A DNA stretch of 64,000 bases from Paenibacillus sp. J45TS6 (GCF_018403285.1 NZ_BOSJ01000009.1:118397-182396), one strand, 5' to 3'. Shown: positions 38,322 through 47,131, counted from the stretch's first letter. The notes: generated by a model from the letters alone, not told the origin. Numbers and translations are program-made.

Positions 38322-39200
38322 ATGTCTTTTTTGAGACGGTGGATGATTCCACTAGTCCTGAGTATTACTGTTCTTACAGCGGGCTGCGGTGAGATTCAGT
38401 TAGGAGATTCGATCACTGATACGAATACAGGCAGTACATCAAATACAGGTACTTCTACCGGTACATCAAGTAAAAATAATTCGCCAGATCAATCAAGCAC
38501 GGATTATAAATATCCAAGAGTTCCCGTTACCCTCGATCGTGCTGTGGACGGAGATACCCTGAAAGTGATGTACGAAGGCAAGAGCCAATCTGTCCGCCTG
38601 CTGCTCGTAGACACACCAGAAACATCCCATCCAAAGCTCGGTGTACAACCACTTGGTCAAGAAGCAAAGCAATATACAAAGCAAGTGCTAGAAAAGGCCA
38701 AGAAAATCGAACTTGAATTTGATATCGGTCCCAATCGTGATAAATACTCTCGTCTGCTCGCTTACGTGTATGTGGATGGAGTAATGCTCCAGGAATCGCT
38801 GCTTAAGAAAGGTTATGCAAGGGTTGCTTATATCTATCCGCCGAACGTTCGTTATGTGGATGAGTTTGAAGCCATTCAGAACAAAAGCAAAAAGCAATCG
38901 CTAGGTATATGGAAATATGAGAACTATGCACAAGAGGATGGATTTCATCCTACTGAATATCAGGAAGACAGCAGTACTACTTCAAACAGCACGACTAGCG
39001 GAACTGCATCTTCTAATGGAAATAGTACTTCTTCTACTCCGCCTAACAATAGCTGTACCATTAAAGGGAATATCAATGCTAAGGGAGAGAAAATTTACCA
39101 CACCACTGCATCTCGTAACTACAAATCAACCCAACCAGAGGCTTGGTTTTGTACAGAAGCAGAAGCGGTAGCTGCTGGTTATAGAGCTCCTAAAAATTAA
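38322..39200 (+). CDS. Secreted thermonuclease-like lipoprotein
   Basis: 292 residues from ATG 38322, six bases after GGAGTG. Signal peptide and lipobox LTAGC (~Cys 22), Ser/Thr/Asn-rich linker, then a staphylococcal-nuclease (SNase) domain at ~70-205: VDGDTLKV and RLLLVDTPETSHP with the catalytic Arg/Asp pattern, and SRLLAYVYVDG. After a second Ser/Thr/Asn linker (~212-240) comes a small Cys-containing C-terminal module (CTIKGNINAKGEKIYH ... WFCTEAEAVAAGYR). It degrades extracellular DNA/RNA while anchored to the membrane. Divergent from the Tad operon. Confidence 0.9.
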   Translation: MSFLRRWMIPLVLSITVLTAGCGEIQLGDSITDTNTGSTSNTGTSTGTSSKNNSPDQSSTDYKYPRVPVTLDRAVDGDTLKVMYEGKSQSVRLLLVDTPETSHPKLGVQPLGQEAKQYTKQVLEKAKKIELEFDIGPNRDKYSRLLAYVYVDGVMLQESLLKKGYARVAYIYPPNVRYVDEFEAIQNKSKKQSLGIWKYENYAQEDGFHPTEYQEDSSTTSNSTTSGTASSNGNSTSSTPPNNSCTIKGNINAKGEKIYHTTASRNYKSTQPEAWFCTEAEAVAAGYRAPKN

Positions 39201-39295
39201 AATAAGGCAGCCAAATCGTGAACTGCCTTCACTTGTTAGATCTCACTAACAGATGGAGGTACAGTTACGACTACTGGCTGCCTTATTTTATTTAT
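39199..39295. repeat. Long imperfect hairpin after the nuclease gene
   Basis: AAAATAAGGCAGCCA and TGGCTGCCTTATTTT form perfect 15-base outer arms about 65 bases apart. Inner arms also pair (AACTG/CAGTT and GTTAG/CTAAC), giving one long stem. It probably ends the nuclease transcript, but it is far longer than a normal terminator. Confidence 0.7.
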
Positions 39296-39303
39296 CATCC
39301 TAT

Positions 39304-39741
39304 TTATAAAAATCGTTTGCGGATCTCGGGAGTAGGTAACATACAAGCATTATCTTCATCTTTGCCAAACCAGCGGTAACGATTACGGGCCACCACATTA
39401 TATACCCGGTCTCGAACCGCAGCCGGAATCATCAAGAATACGGAAGCAAGCTTATAAGGGAACCCCAGCTTTTTCGCAATATGCAGTGCGCCCGTGGAAC
39501 GAGTGTAATACTCCCCTTGTTCTATAAAAACAAACGTATCCATAGAATGAAGAGATAATCCACCATGTTCAAGCAGTTTCTGACCGATCTCAGATTGAAG
39601 TGAAGCAAAGTGAAAGTCCCCCTTGTCATCCCGCTTAATAATCCATTTCGTGAGTCCTTGACATAAATGACAAACCCCGTCAATAAGCACTATATTAAGA
39701 TTCATGTATGGTTTCATATCACAATGAGATTCATTCTTCAT
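39304..39741 (-). CDS. DUF393 (DCC) family thiol-disulfide-like protein
   Basis: 145 residues. The motif VLIDGVCHLCQGLTKWIIKRD (DGxCxLC, ~18-38) defines the DUF393 family, whose Cys pair resembles thioredoxin-like redox centres. The rest (YTRSTGALHIAKKLG; NRYRWFGK) matches the family C-terminus. Physiological role unknown. Confidence 0.85.
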   Translation of the reverse strand: MKNESHCDMKPYMNLNIVLIDGVCHLCQGLTKWIIKRDDKGDFHFASLQSEIGQKLLEHGGLSLHSMDTFVFIEQGEYYTRSTGALHIAKKLGFPYKLASVFLMIPAAVRDRVYNVVARNRYRWFGKDEDNACMLPTPEIRKRFL

Positions 39742-39790
39742 GGTTCCACCCCTTAGTTCAACTTAACCACTCTGGACTATAAGAATATAG

Positions 39791-39820
39791 AAAAAAAGCG
39801 CCGTGATCTCACGGACGCTC
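39791..39820 (-). terminator. Terminator of the 91-residue gene
   Basis: On the - strand GCGTCCGTGA-GA-TCACGGCGC followed by TTTTTTT, 18 bases past the stop codon. Confidence 0.85.
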
Positions 39821-39837
39821 ATCATAACAAGCTATTC

Positions 39838-40113
39838 CTACTTGATAGCTTGTTCGATCAATTGGTCATTCATGATTTGCTCATGAATATCACCTGCAAA
39901 TTTTTCCATACATTTACAGATGAAATCTTTACGGCAAATCGGGCATGGAGTCTTCTGAAGACGGCTAATGCTAGTCATGTGCCATTCTGGTTTGTTAGAA
40001 TAAAATGCACGACAAAGCGTTCCATCCTTAAGCTTCATTGTAAATTCGTAAAGTCCCGCTTCTTCATTGCGGCTAGCAGTTGTTAAGTCAACAATCTGGG
40101 GTCTATAAGACAT
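39838..40113 (-). CDS. Hypothetical 91-residue protein with Cys-rich segment
   Basis: ATG 40113 is chosen for the AGGTGATT site upstream; ten further codons are open but without one. Small soluble protein with CPICRKDFICKCMEK near residues 58-72, a possible zinc ribbon or iron-sulfur ligand set. Family not recognised. Monocistronic. Confidence 0.65.
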   Translation of the reverse strand: MSYRPQIVDLTTASRNEEAGLYEFTMKLKDGTLCRAFYSNKPEWHMTSISRLQKTPCPICRKDFICKCMEKFAGDIHEQIMNDQLIEQAIK

Positions 40114-40255
40114 GTAATCACCTGTGATTTCAAATTTATTCATGCCACGTACATATTAGTACTTAGTCATATTAAAGAATTTTAACCCTGATGTCAAATC
40201 AATATACCCCTGTATGGAAACAATATTTGATTGGATCGTAAAGTCACTTACAAAA

Positions 40256-40291
40256 GAGGAGACCTTGGCGTACCCACCAAGGTCTCTTTTA
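40256..40291 (-). terminator. Terminator of the Ohr gene
   Basis: AGAGACCTTGG and CCAAGGTCTCTTTT arms around GTGGGTACG, just past the Ohr stop codon on the - strand. Confidence 0.75.
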
Positions 40292-40340
40292 TATCTCTCG
40301 CAAGAGATCGTCTATTCAAACATGATTTTTATTAGTTCAC

Positions 40341-40760
40341 TTAAATGACGTTAAGTTCAACTGGGATGTTACCACGTGTAGCTTTGGAATAAGGACAGAA
40401 ATCGTGTGCTTTCTTAGCCAAATCTTCTGCCTGCGCACGGTCTATACCTGGGATCTTCACATCGAGACGAACGGCAAGTTGGAATCCGTCATCTTTCGGA
40501 TCCTTCCCAATCATTACATTGCTTGTGATTTCTACATCACTAATTTTCACGCCTTCTTTACGAGCAATATTGCTCAGTGCGCTTTCGTAACATGCACCAT
40601 AACCTGCTGCAAATAGTTGTTCTGGGTTCGTAGCGTTCCCGCCTGCACCGCCCAATTCTTTTGGAGTAGATAAGTCGTGGCGAAGTACACCATCTGATGT
40701 TTCAAAAGATCCATCTCTTCCTCCGCGTACGGTTGCGCTTGCTGTATACAATGCTTCCAT
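40341..40760 (-). CDS. ohr: Organic hydroperoxide resistance protein (Ohr, OsmC superfamily)
   Basis: 139 residues. Both active cysteines are present: YGACYESAL (~55) and HDFCPYSKATRGNI (~121), the latter the typical Ohr second Cys. It reduces organic peroxides using lipoyl thiols. AAGGAGCG precedes ATG 40760. No OhrR gene is next to it in the window. Confidence 0.93.
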   Translation of the reverse strand: MEALYTASATVRGGRDGSFETSDGVLRHDLSTPKELGGAGGNATNPEQLFAAGYGACYESALSNIARKEGVKISDVEITSNVMIGKDPKDDGFQLAVRLDVKIPGIDRAQAEDLAKKAHDFCPYSKATRGNIPVELNVI

Positions 40761-41217
40761 CTTAATCGCTCCTTATCCTAGTAAATTTAGTGTTATTAAC
40801 ATCTTGTTTCCTATCTTGTTATGTTAGGATGTGATGTTCGTGCATATTTATTTTTAAACTTCTCACAGAAAATAAAACAAATTGAATAAAGTTAACTACT
40901 TTCTGAGAGTCGAGGACAACTAGTTGTATTCCTTCTATATATAGAGATCTTCTATAGATGTTCGCCGTATAGATAGATCTACTATAGATGTTCGTCGTAA
41001 GAAGAACTATGGGTGCTATTCATCTTTATCTGTACATCTAAGGAAGTTAAACTCTCTAATTGTTTGTTGTTTTTGGTTTAATATCCTAATATTGACTTAA
41101 TTACACGCCTGTAATACCATATTTTCGGAAAAATAACCCTGTAATCTGAAATGTTCCGTCCATGTAATAAGTTACTGATGCTCCCTTGACCTAAATAGGC
41201 AGGAAAGGAAGGTTGTC
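40761..41217. other. ~450-base intergenic region between divergent genes
   Basis: AT-rich. It contains the two-copy 30-base-period repeat listed separately. No coding sequence is seen. Promoters of ohr (-) and the serine hydrolase (+) should lie here. Confidence 0.5.
40945..40999. repeat. Two-copy direct repeat, 30-bp period
   Basis: AGATCTTCTATAGATGTTCG (40945) and AGATCTACTATAGATGTTCG (40975), each followed by C/TCGTA, 23 of 25 positions equal. The spacing of 30 bases is close to three DNA turns, as for paired operator sites. Confidence 0.75.
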
Positions 41218-42132
41218 ATGACGATTGATCTAACGGGATTTGTCCAACAAGTGAAGAAAAACAAGCTACATGTCTGCTCTGTTCGAATTCTACAAGGCGG
41301 GAAGCCCGCTGGCGCCTGGGATTTAACAAAAGATGAGCGTCGCTTGCAGCATTCGGTTAGTAAATCTTTTACCAGTATGGCGGTGGGTCTTGCACTAGAA
41401 GAAGGAAAGCTGTCACTCCATACAAAACTCAGTGAATTCTTCTCTTACTCTACGACTCATAAATCTATGCACCCTAGAATCCCTTCCCCTGGAGAAATCA
41501 CATTATATGAACTGCTGACGATGTCAACAGGACATGATAACCCTCCATTGTGGGCCCAAGAGCGTAATTCTCTCATAGAAAAAGACTGGGCGAAGCATTA
41601 TCTCTCCTTACCTTTAGACCGTGCACCGGGAGAACAATTTACATACAGCAGCGGAGATACTTTTATGATATCTGCTCTTGTGCAAGCGGCAGTGGGTGAA
41701 ACGGTTCGGGATTATTTGGTTCCTCGGCTATTTACTCCGCTCGGGATTTACGACGTGAAGTGGGATAGTTCACGGCTTGGCGTTACACTTGGTTGTACTG
41801 GACTTAGAATCAGCACTGAAGAATTGGTACGGTTCGGTCAGCTGCTATTGAACAAAGGAAAATGGAATGATGAACAATTAATCCCAGAGTCTTGGATCAC
41901 TTATGCTACCCGCAAACATATAAACACCCCTGCTGAAGGAGACTGGGGAGTCGGATACGGCTGTCAGTTCTGGATGTGTACTCACGAGGCATATCGTGCA
42001 GATGGAGCTTTCGGTCAGCTGCTTGTCATCATACCTGATAAAGAAGCGGTGATCGCGATCAATAGCGAGGAAAATAATATTCAAGGAATTATGGATGTCA
42101 TGTGGTCTGAAGTTTATCCACAATTAGGATGA
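41218..42132 (+). CDS. Serine hydrolase of the beta-lactamase / class C family
   Basis: 304 residues, no signal peptide. The catalytic SxxK is in HSVSKSFTSMAVGL (~46-59; Ser-Val-Ser-Lys) and the second motif YSSG (~141). Fold and length fit stand-alone beta-lactamase-family esterases/DD-peptidases such as the PBP4*-like group. The substrate cannot be inferred. AAAGGAAGG precedes ATG 41218; it is followed by a terminator at 42172. Confidence 0.85.
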   Translation: MTIDLTGFVQQVKKNKLHVCSVRILQGGKPAGAWDLTKDERRLQHSVSKSFTSMAVGLALEEGKLSLHTKLSEFFSYSTTHKSMHPRIPSPGEITLYELLTMSTGHDNPPLWAQERNSLIEKDWAKHYLSLPLDRAPGEQFTYSSGDTFMISALVQAAVGETVRDYLVPRLFTPLGIYDVKWDSSRLGVTLGCTGLRISTEELVRFGQLLLNKGKWNDEQLIPESWITYATRKHINTPAEGDWGVGYGCQFWMCTHEAYRADGAFGQLLVIIPDKEAVIAINSEENNIQGIMDVMWSEVYPQLG

Positions 42133-42171
42133 AGATTCACCCTAATTCCATATCTATAGAAGATACTTTAG

Positions 42172-42212
42172 CAAGCAAAGTTAGCATTCCTATCCTTTGC
42201 TTGTTTTTTTTG
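42172..42212 (+). terminator. Intrinsic terminator
   Basis: AAGCAAAG ... CTTTGCTT followed by GTTTTTTTT. Confidence 0.8.
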
Positions 42213-42467
42213 TGGATCAAAACGCTTCTATTTGTCTATGTATCGTTACAAATTTATCGTTTTAATGAGTTATTCAATTGATTTTAGTTTATATGTATAA
42301 ATGAACACATCCCGCATTTTTCATTTATTTCACCCGCGCATAAATGTTGCACTAGACAAATAAAATTGAAGTAGTACAATATATTTTGTAAACACAAGAT
42401 ATATTTTCTGAAAAAAATCAGATTTTCATTTGTAATTTTCATTTCCAATAGAAACAGGTGACATCTT
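42213..42467. other. AT-rich leader region upstream of mntH
   Basis: Together with the terminator this is a ~330-base gap. It holds the possible MntR site and probably the mntH promoter; no gene is seen. Confidence 0.4.
42344..42362. promoter_or_regulatory. Possible MntR-like site upstream of mntH
   Basis: ATGTTGCACTAGACAAATA has a TTG-cactaga-CAA half-symmetry that loosely resembles manganese-regulator sites. Weak match; proposed mainly for its position ~105-125 bases upstream of mntH. Confidence 0.25.
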
Positions 42468-43808
42468 ATGAGTTTTTCTAAAAAACAAAAACAAAATTCA
42501 ATGTATTCTTTATCGGGAGGAGAAACTGGAGGTGGAAGTTATACGGGTTCTCTTACGGTGCCTACAGACGCATCCTGGTTTCGTAAGCTACTCGCTTTTA
42601 CCGGACCCGGCTTCCTTGTTGCGGTTGGTTACATGGACCCAGGGAACTGGGCAACAGATATCGCCGGTGGATCCCAGTTCGGGTATCGCCTGCTGTTTGT
42701 CATCGTCCTGTCTAATCTCATGGCCGTTGTACTCCAGACGCTTTCAGGCAAGCTGGGACTTGTTACAGGTAAAGACCTTGCTGAGGCATGTCGTGACCGT
42801 TTTAATCCCGCCGTTGTTGTTGTGCTTTGGGTTCTCGCAGAACTAGCCATTGCAGCTACGGATCTTGCAGAAGTCATTGGTTCAGCCATTGCACTTAATT
42901 TGTTGTTTGGCATCCCCATTCTGTATGGGGTTATTATTACAGCAGTCGATGTTCTGCTGATTCTACTCCTTCAGAATAAAGGAGTTCGGACTTTAGAAAG
43001 TATCGTCATCGTCTTAATGGGTACCATCGCGATTTGTTTTGGGATTGATTTGTTTATGGCGCATCCCAGCAGTTCCGGTATCATGCAAGGTCTCGTTCCC
43101 GATGCCGAAGTGCTGCGTAATCCTGAAATGCTCTATATAGCAATCGGTATCCTCGGCGCAACAGTAATGCCGCATAATCTATATCTTCATTCTTCTATCG
43201 TGAAGTCACGCAAGATTGAAAATACAGTTAAAGCCAAAAAAGAAGCGATCCATTATACGACGATTGACTCGACGATCGCCCTGACCATTGCCATGTTTAT
43301 CAATGGCGCGATCCTCGTGGTCTCCGCAGCAGCGTTTCACCAAGCAGGCATGTTTAATGTAGCAGATATAACAGATGCATATCATCTGCTTACCCCGCTT
43401 CTCGGAACAACGGTAGCCAGTATTTTATTCGGGATTGCACTGCTCGCTTCAGGGCAAAACTCAACCCTTACCGGTACACTGTCCGGTCAGATTGTAATGG
43501 AGGGTTTCCTTAATATCAGATTGCCTGCATGGCTAAGACGACTTGCGACCCGGCTGATTGCCATTATCCCTGCTGTCATTGTTACGGCGATTGCAGGTGA
43601 GAAAGGTACCACCGATCTGCTGATTCTGAGCCAAGTCATTTTATCACTGCAGCTTCCTTTTGCCGTCATTCCGCTTGTCATGTTTACAAGCAGTAAAAAA
43701 ATGATGGGTGAATTCGTCAACAAAAAATGGCTAAGCATCTTATCTTGGACCATTGCAGGAATCATTGTCATCTTAAATATATGTCTGCTCGCATTAACCC
43801 TTTTCTGA
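42468..43808 (+). CDS. mntH: Nramp-family Mn2+/divalent metal transporter
   Basis: 446 residues with 11 predicted helices. The metal-binding motif YMDPGNWATD is in helix 1 (~53-62) and the second in helix 6, ATVMPHNLYLHSS (~226-238); Asp, Asn and Met ligands are all present. It imports Mn2+ with protons. ACAGGTGAC lies upstream of ATG 42468. A strong hairpin follows the stop. Confidence 0.95.
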   Translation: MSFSKKQKQNSMYSLSGGETGGGSYTGSLTVPTDASWFRKLLAFTGPGFLVAVGYMDPGNWATDIAGGSQFGYRLLFVIVLSNLMAVVLQTLSGKLGLVTGKDLAEACRDRFNPAVVVVLWVLAELAIAATDLAEVIGSAIALNLLFGIPILYGVIITAVDVLLILLLQNKGVRTLESIVIVLMGTIAICFGIDLFMAHPSSSGIMQGLVPDAEVLRNPEMLYIAIGILGATVMPHNLYLHSSIVKSRKIENTVKAKKEAIHYTTIDSTIALTIAMFINGAILVVSAAAFHQAGMFNVADITDAYHLLTPLLGTTVASILFGIALLASGQNSTLTGTLSGQIVMEGFLNIRLPAWLRRLATRLIAIIPAVIVTAIAGEKGTTDLLILSQVILSLQLPFAVIPLVMFTSSKKMMGEFVNKKWLSILSWTIAGIIVILNICLLALTLF

Positions 43809-43816
43809 GTATAAAA

Positions 43817-43858
43817 AAAAGTCTGCATCGTAGTAATTCTACTGTGCAGACTATTTTT
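43817..43858. terminator. Bidirectional terminator between mntH and the HAD gene
   Basis: AGTCTGCA ... AGTA-attct-ACT ... TGCAGACT with A-run left and TTTTTTT right. Confidence 0.88.
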
Positions 43859-43880
43859 TTCGCTCTTTTTCAAGCCAAGA

Positions 43881-44552
43881 TTATAAGAGCAGTGCTATTA
43901 ATTCATCCAAACTGGATATGGTACAATCCGGCGTATCACCTGCACCTGTAGAGGGTTGATATCTTCCATACCCTTGTAAAATGCGGATTGTTTTCATTCC
44001 AAGTAATTTAGCAGGAACAATATCATTGTCAATACGATCCCCAATCATAACTGCTTCCGAAGGAGCGCATCCTGCTTTTTGCAAAGCATATTCATACAGT
44101 CTTACATCCGGTTTAGCTAGTCCTTGTTCTGCGGAACAAGCGATAACATCAACATAAGAACTAAAGCCATATTGATGAAGCCGTTCAGCCGTACCTGGAC
44201 TCTGGTTCGCAATAATGCCAATCCGGTAATGTTCTCCAAGCTGAGCAAGAATTTTTTTAGCTTCTGGGTATGGAGTCTCCAGTTCTTTACGGAATTTCAG
44301 CCTAGGCCGAATATAAGCCCTGTCCTCTTCCTTCTCAATCAACTGAGAGATTGCATACTGCATGGGAGAATCAATAAAATTAGAGTAGCTTTCAATAAAC
44401 TTCTCCCTCACATCCTGAATCGTAATGGAATAACCTCGATCTGCAGCACGCTCAACAAACTGATTCATAATATGGTCCACCGGTATCCATTCATCGACAA
44501 GCGTGTCCCCTACATCAAAAAAAAGCCACTTCACGTCAGACCACATTCCCAT
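43881..44552 (-). CDS. HAD-family hydrolase (phosphoglycolate-phosphatase-like)
   Basis: 223 residues. HAD motif I FFDVGDTLVDE (~11-21; nucleophile is Asp 13, but the acid/base second Asp is at the DxGDT position), motif II IANQSPG (~113), motif III Lys in GLAKPDVRLY (~145) and motif IV MIGDRIDNDIVPA (~169). A subclass IA cap lies between motifs I and II. Substrate unknown. AAAGGTTGAG precedes ATG 44552. Confidence 0.9.
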   Translation of the reverse strand: MGMWSDVKWLFFDVGDTLVDEWIPVDHIMNQFVERAADRGYSITIQDVREKFIESYSNFIDSPMQYAISQLIEKEEDRAYIRPRLKFRKELETPYPEAKKILAQLGEHYRIGIIANQSPGTAERLHQYGFSSYVDVIACSAEQGLAKPDVRLYEYALQKAGCAPSEAVMIGDRIDNDIVPAKLLGMKTIRILQGYGRYQPSTGAGDTPDCTISSLDELIALLL

Positions 44553-44754
44553 CTATTGTCTCAACCTTTCAAGTTACAATGATCTTCCATATAAAAAAGA
44601 CCCATGATAATCATGAGTCTCACACTACGTGTATCTTATTTGACCATTATAGCAATGCAAGATTTGTTCCGCAATCATAGTAAGGATACCTGCCCTGCTA
44701 CATCAATAGATGTAAAGCCACTTCTACATTTATCATTTCAGGGCGAAAAACATT

Positions 44755-45168
44755 CTAATTAACGGCAGCTCGTTCTTCGTTCAACAAGAATCCGACTTCA
44801 CCCTTAATGGTGAAAACGATATGATTCGCTCCCATCCCCCGGTATACACCCCGAGGATGATTCTGTTGAGTAATGATCGTTATCGGTTTTTGTGTCCATG
44901 GTCTGCATATTTGCAGAAAGCGACAGGTTAAATTCATGCTGTTCTCAAACAAAAATATCCGTCCTACTGTTGCATCGGGCAACGCCCATTTATGAGCAAA
45001 CGCAGTATCCATACGGATAATATGCTGCACTCCAAGCCTTCTAACCTTTTTTTCTTCCTGTGCGCTATTCGTGAGAACGGCAAAGGACAGCTTTTTGTAC
45101 ATTAGTAACCGAATAAAATTTCGAGCTGCTTCATTAGGTGCAGTAACCAAAATGATTTCATTATTCAT
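44755..45168 (-). CDS. Small Rossmann-like protein under tandem c-di-AMP riboswitch control
   Basis: 137 residues from ATG 45168, with GGGAGGC upstream. The N-terminus has a beta-alpha-beta outline (EIILVTAPNEAARNFIRLL; SFAVLTN; VQHIIRMD) like an RCK-N/TrkA-N nucleotide-binding domain, but the usual Gly-rich loop is replaced by APNEAAR. No family recognised with confidence. Two ydaO/yuaA riboswitches precede it, and c-di-AMP usually switches off K+ uptake, osmolyte or cell-wall genes, so a role in K+/osmotic control is plausible (inference). Confidence 0.6.
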   Translation of the reverse strand: MNNEIILVTAPNEAARNFIRLLMYKKLSFAVLTNSAQEEKKVRRLGVQHIIRMDTAFAHKWALPDATVGRIFLFENSMNLTCRFLQICRPWTQKPITIITQQNHPRGVYRGMGANHIVFTIKGEVGFLLNEERAAVN

Positions 45169-45321
45169 TGTGTAAGCCTCCCTATGATTGAAAAGACAAC
45201 AAAAAAAGAACACCATTTACATCATGAAGGCATGCCGGCGCTCTCCCACCCGAATAGGAATATAAGGAATTACGAAAATTCCCGATTACCCTCTCGGGTG
45301 CTCACGGTTCTGCTGCCTCTC

Positions 45322-45470
45322 CCTATATACGCTTACGAGGTTAGCTGCCGGATTCGGACAAGAGAGAGTTGCCCTATTCCCGGCCTGACGACCCGGAAAT
45401 TCACCCCTTGGAATAAACAATCTTCCGAATGTTCATTCCCGTTTGGTTCCCCCGTTTTTATAAAAGACCC
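45322..45470 (-). ncRNA. c-di-AMP riboswitch (ydaO/yuaA), proximal copy
   Basis: On the - strand the conserved blocks are in order: ACGGGGGAACCAA (45455-45443), GGGGTGAAT, a GGCAACTC block, then CCGAATCCGGCAGC and TAACCTCGTAAGC (ending ~45331). Downstream, GAGCACC (45303-45297) can pair with GGTGTTC (45214-45208) that runs into TTTTTTT, a likely terminator; an alternative CACCCGA/TCGGGTG stem competes with it. Confidence 0.92.
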
Positions 45471-45522
45471 ACCTGAAAATAAATAGATGAATCTAAAAAT
45501 TCAGCGTAGAAAACAATAAAAA

Positions 45523-45549
45523 ACCACAGAGGGTTAGCGCCCCTGCGGT
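45523..45549 (-). terminator. Terminator of the distal riboswitch
   Basis: On the - strand ACCGCAGGGG-cgctaa-CCCTCTGTGGT followed by TTTTTT, between the two riboswitches. Confidence 0.8.
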
Positions 45550-45589
45550 CGATAAACGATCACAAGATTCATCATTCCTCTCTCAAGTT

Positions 45590-45762
45590 ATTAGCTTACG
45601 AGGTTAGCTGTCGGATTCGGACGATGAGAGTCGCCCTTCCTTACACATCGAATGGCACTGTCATTCGACGAATAAAGATTCACCCCAACAAAGTTCCTAG
45701 AACCAGCTTTTACACCGATCTAAGCAGCCCTGCTATCATTGGTTCCCCCGTTTTTCGTTTGA
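45590..45762 (-). ncRNA. c-di-AMP riboswitch (ydaO/yuaA), distal copy
   Basis: On the - strand ACGGGGGAACCAA (45751-45739), GGGGTGAATC, AAGGAAGGGCGACTC and CCGAATCCGACAGC / TAACCTCGTAAGC (ending 45594). Its own terminator is at 45523-45549. It lies in the same transcript as the proximal copy, giving two complete aptamer-terminator units in series. Confidence 0.93.
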
Positions 45763-46161
45763 ATACATCAAGACGAAAATTCAGCAAGCATAGTAATGAG
45801 AATTTCTATTGTTTTATAAAATGTAACTCGTCTTTCTTTGTGCTCAAGATTTACGATATGAATCATACACCCGAAGCAGAACGGTGTAAAGGTATTCTAG
45901 AGCTCACTTCAGTCAGTATTACGCCATATCCCCCTAAATTCACCCAAAAAACGAAACAATAAGGCTTCCATATCCTCTAACCTCTTTGTATCTCAGTATT
46001 ACATATATTTTGTTTAAACCTTAAGAAGACAAGATATATACTTGCCTCACATTGTTCAACTCCCTTTATTAATTGTTTAAAATTTAATTGCAGAAAATAT
46101 TGTAAACCCCTTATCTATTCTCTTATAATGAGAAGAAAAAGACGAGGCGGTGGGTCAGTCT

Positions 46162-46644
46162 ATGACCATTTATGATTTCAATGTTAATACCCTAAAAGGG
46201 CAGGAACTTCAGATGTCAGCTTATAAAGGTAAAATTCTGCTTATCGTTAATACCGCCAGCAAATGCGGATTATCACCGCAGTTCAAAGGATTACAAGAAC
46301 TCTATGATAAATTTAATCAGCAGTCTTTTGAAGTACTCGGTTTTCCAAGTAATCAATTCGCGAGTCAAGAACCAGGGACAAGTGATGATATCGCTGAATT
46401 TTGCCAGATGAATTACGGTGTCAGTTTCCCTATGTTTGAGAAAGTAAATGTGAACGGAGAAGATGCTCATCCCCTCTTCAAATATCTAACGACCACGGCA
46501 CCTGGTATTCTAGGATCGAAAGCGATCAAATGGAACTTCACTAAATTTCTTGTGGATCAAGAAGGACACATTGTAAAAAGATACAGTCCGCAGACGACCC
46601 CGGACAAAATTGAAGCTGATATCACAAAGCTCTTATCACGTTAA
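46162..46644 (+). CDS. Glutathione peroxidase family protein (BsaA-type)
   Basis: 160 residues from ATG 46162. Peroxidatic Cys in VNTASKCGLSP (~36), Gln in FPSNQFASQEPG (~71) and Trp in KWNFTKFLV (~127) complete the GPx catalytic set; it is a Cys rather than selenocysteine enzyme. In Firmicutes such proteins reduce peroxides, probably with thioredoxin. The GTG at 46150 is the alternative start. Followed by a strong terminator. Confidence 0.93.
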   Translation: MTIYDFNVNTLKGQELQMSAYKGKILLIVNTASKCGLSPQFKGLQELYDKFNQQSFEVLGFPSNQFASQEPGTSDDIAEFCQMNYGVSFPMFEKVNVNGEDAHPLFKYLTTTAPGILGSKAIKWNFTKFLVDQEGHIVKRYSPQTTPDKIEADITKLLSR

Positions 46645-46655
46645 GGGATAAGAGC

Positions 46656-46700
46656 ACAAAAAAAAGAGACCTTGAAGTTATAACTTCAAGGTCTCTTTCT
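46656..46700 (+). terminator. Intrinsic terminator
   Basis: AGAGACCTTGAAGTTA and TAACTTCAAGGTCTCTTT form an almost perfect 16-bp stem. Confidence 0.9.
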
Positions 46701-46706
46701 GTCTGA

Positions 46707-46789
46707 TGCGGTCGAGAGGACTCGAACCTCCACGGGTATACACCCACTACCCCCTCAAGGTAGCGTGTCTGCCATTCCACCACGACCGC
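46707..46789 (-). tRNA. tRNA-Leu (GAG)
   Basis: Acceptor GCGGTCG/CGACCGC, T arm GGTTCGAGTCC and a long variable arm (class II). Anticodon stem CTACC/GGTAG with loop TTGAGGG gives anticodon GAG. 83 bases without encoded CCA. An identical copy is at 55732. Confidence 0.95.
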
Positions 46790-47131
46790 GTATCTTGTTC
46801 ATCAGCAACGTTTTCGTGCCAACAAAATATATTATACACATAAACCTATATCATGTAAAGACAAAAACCAAAAAAAATTTTATTTTCTTTTTTCACATGC
46901 CAAAAACATAAAACAAGGAATCAAACACTCATTTTACGTTAAGTTGACGTTAATTTACATAACGTATAATTATAAATATAGAGATTTATGTTGACTTTAC
47001 CAGTTTTTATATGTAAGAATAGGTATCAAACAGAACGGAAATTCCATAAACATAACATTGATATAACATAATAATCAATCTCCGCTTTTTATCAAATTCC
47101 ATCATCACCATAACTCAGGGAGGCGAACGGA
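46790..47131. other. ~340-base region upstream of ureF
   Basis: Very AT-rich. It contains a near-match to the GlnR/TnrA site (TGTAA-N7-TATCA at 47022-47038, one mismatch) and a possible TATAAT at 46965. No gene seen. Confidence 0.4.

Noticed and set aside
40761-40860. OhrR-type operator upstream of ohr
   Set aside because: No match to the Bacillus OhrR palindrome could be found by eye.
45184-45962. Two + strand open frames of ~100-112 residues
   Set aside because: They cover the two c-di-AMP riboswitches on the other strand; composition is not protein-like.
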